Made by a program: the position numbers and the translations under genes. The notes beneath the pieces were generated by a model that did no database searches, had not been told where the DNA came from, and saw only the letters and a list, made by a program, of their open reading frames with translations. This document shows, in pieces, positions 5,602 through 5,704 of a DNA stretch of 5,704 nucleotides. How positions within the stretch are numbered: position 1 is the first letter of the stretch; each line of letters starts with the position of its first letter. The stretch is from Nitrososphaerales archaeon. Its GTDB lineage: Archaea > Thermoproteota > Nitrososphaeria > Nitrososphaerales > Nitrososphaeraceae. The stretch is from positions 1-5,704 of the forward strand of contig JARBAV010000352.1 in the NCBI GenBank assembly GCA_029237515.1. The letters are read 5' to 3'.

Positions 5602-5704
5602 ATATCAACAGCACACGAGAGCAGTACGGCCACTAAATCTGAGGAAATATCTTTTGCCGCGTGGAAGTCGGCCATTATACTAACCGGAACTACATTACTC
5701 ATCC
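5602..5704 (+). CDS. Possible 5' end of a divergent membrane-protein gene, no standard start codon, runs off right edge
   Basis: From 5602 one frame is open to the window edge. It reads like a protein N-terminus: a hydrophilic Ser/Thr/Glu-rich lead (STAHESSTATKSEEISFAAW) followed by a hydrophobic stretch (SAIILTGTTLLI) suggesting a first membrane helix. A TATA box about 25 bp upstream would start transcription almost exactly at 5602-5604, but the codon there is ATA and no ATG, GTG or TTG exists in this frame after the promoter. The call is therefore tentative. The competing reading is a - strand frame at 5580-5702 (MSNVVPVSIM and onward, ending in TAA), which could be the tail of a gene entering from the right. 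Confidence 0.25.
   Translation, partial: MSTAHESSTATKSEEISFAAWKSAIILTGTTLLI

Overview
The window looks like a piece of an ammonia-oxidising archaeal (Thaumarchaeota/Nitrososphaeria-type) chromosome or a close archaeal relative. This is inferred from five points: an archaeal Dpo4/Dbh-type Y-family polymerase that ends in a PCNA-binding peptide; A/T-rich TATA boxes about 30-40 bp upstream of start codons; no Shine-Dalgarno sequences; long A+T-rich spacers; and moderate-to-low G+C. The genus cannot be fixed from sequence reading alone.

Layout, left to right: (1) 1-502 is an A+T-rich non-coding stretch ending in a clear TATA box. (2) 503-823 (+) encodes a 106-residue soluble protein I cannot assign with certainty. 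(3) Converging on it, 879-2267 (-) encodes a Y-family translesion polymerase whose last eight residues are a PIP box. The PIP-box codons coincide with a perfect 18-bp palindrome. (4) 2268-2741 is a divergent spacer with an 8-bp inverted repeat and the TATA box of the next gene. (5) 2742-4508 (+) encodes a 588-residue family GH5 glycoside hydrolase of the endoglycoceramidase/glucosylceramidase type. It has both catalytic glutamates and a C-terminal beta-sandwich domain, but no signal peptide. (6) 4509-4858 has no intact gene. It contains an 8-bp-stem hairpin, a palindrome and coding-like fragments broken by stops and frame changes, possibly a dead gene. (7) 4859-5494 (-) encodes a six-helix DUF308/HdeD-like membrane protein built from three copies of one helical hairpin, with a Thr/Ala-rich linker. 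(8) 5495-5704 holds its TATA box, a second TATA box facing right, and an open frame to the right edge with no standard start codon.

No operon is visible: every gene has its own promoter and neighbours converge or diverge. Functional links are therefore weak. The polymerase handles DNA lesion bypass at the PCNA clamp. The GH5 enzyme is predicted to cleave a glycolipid or related beta-glucoside inside the cell. The DUF308 protein sits in the membrane and may be stress-related. There is no CRISPR array, recognisable rRNA or tRNA gene, or intact insertion sequence. The most unusual content is the cytoplasmic endoglycoceramidase-like enzyme in what appears to be an autotrophic archaeon.
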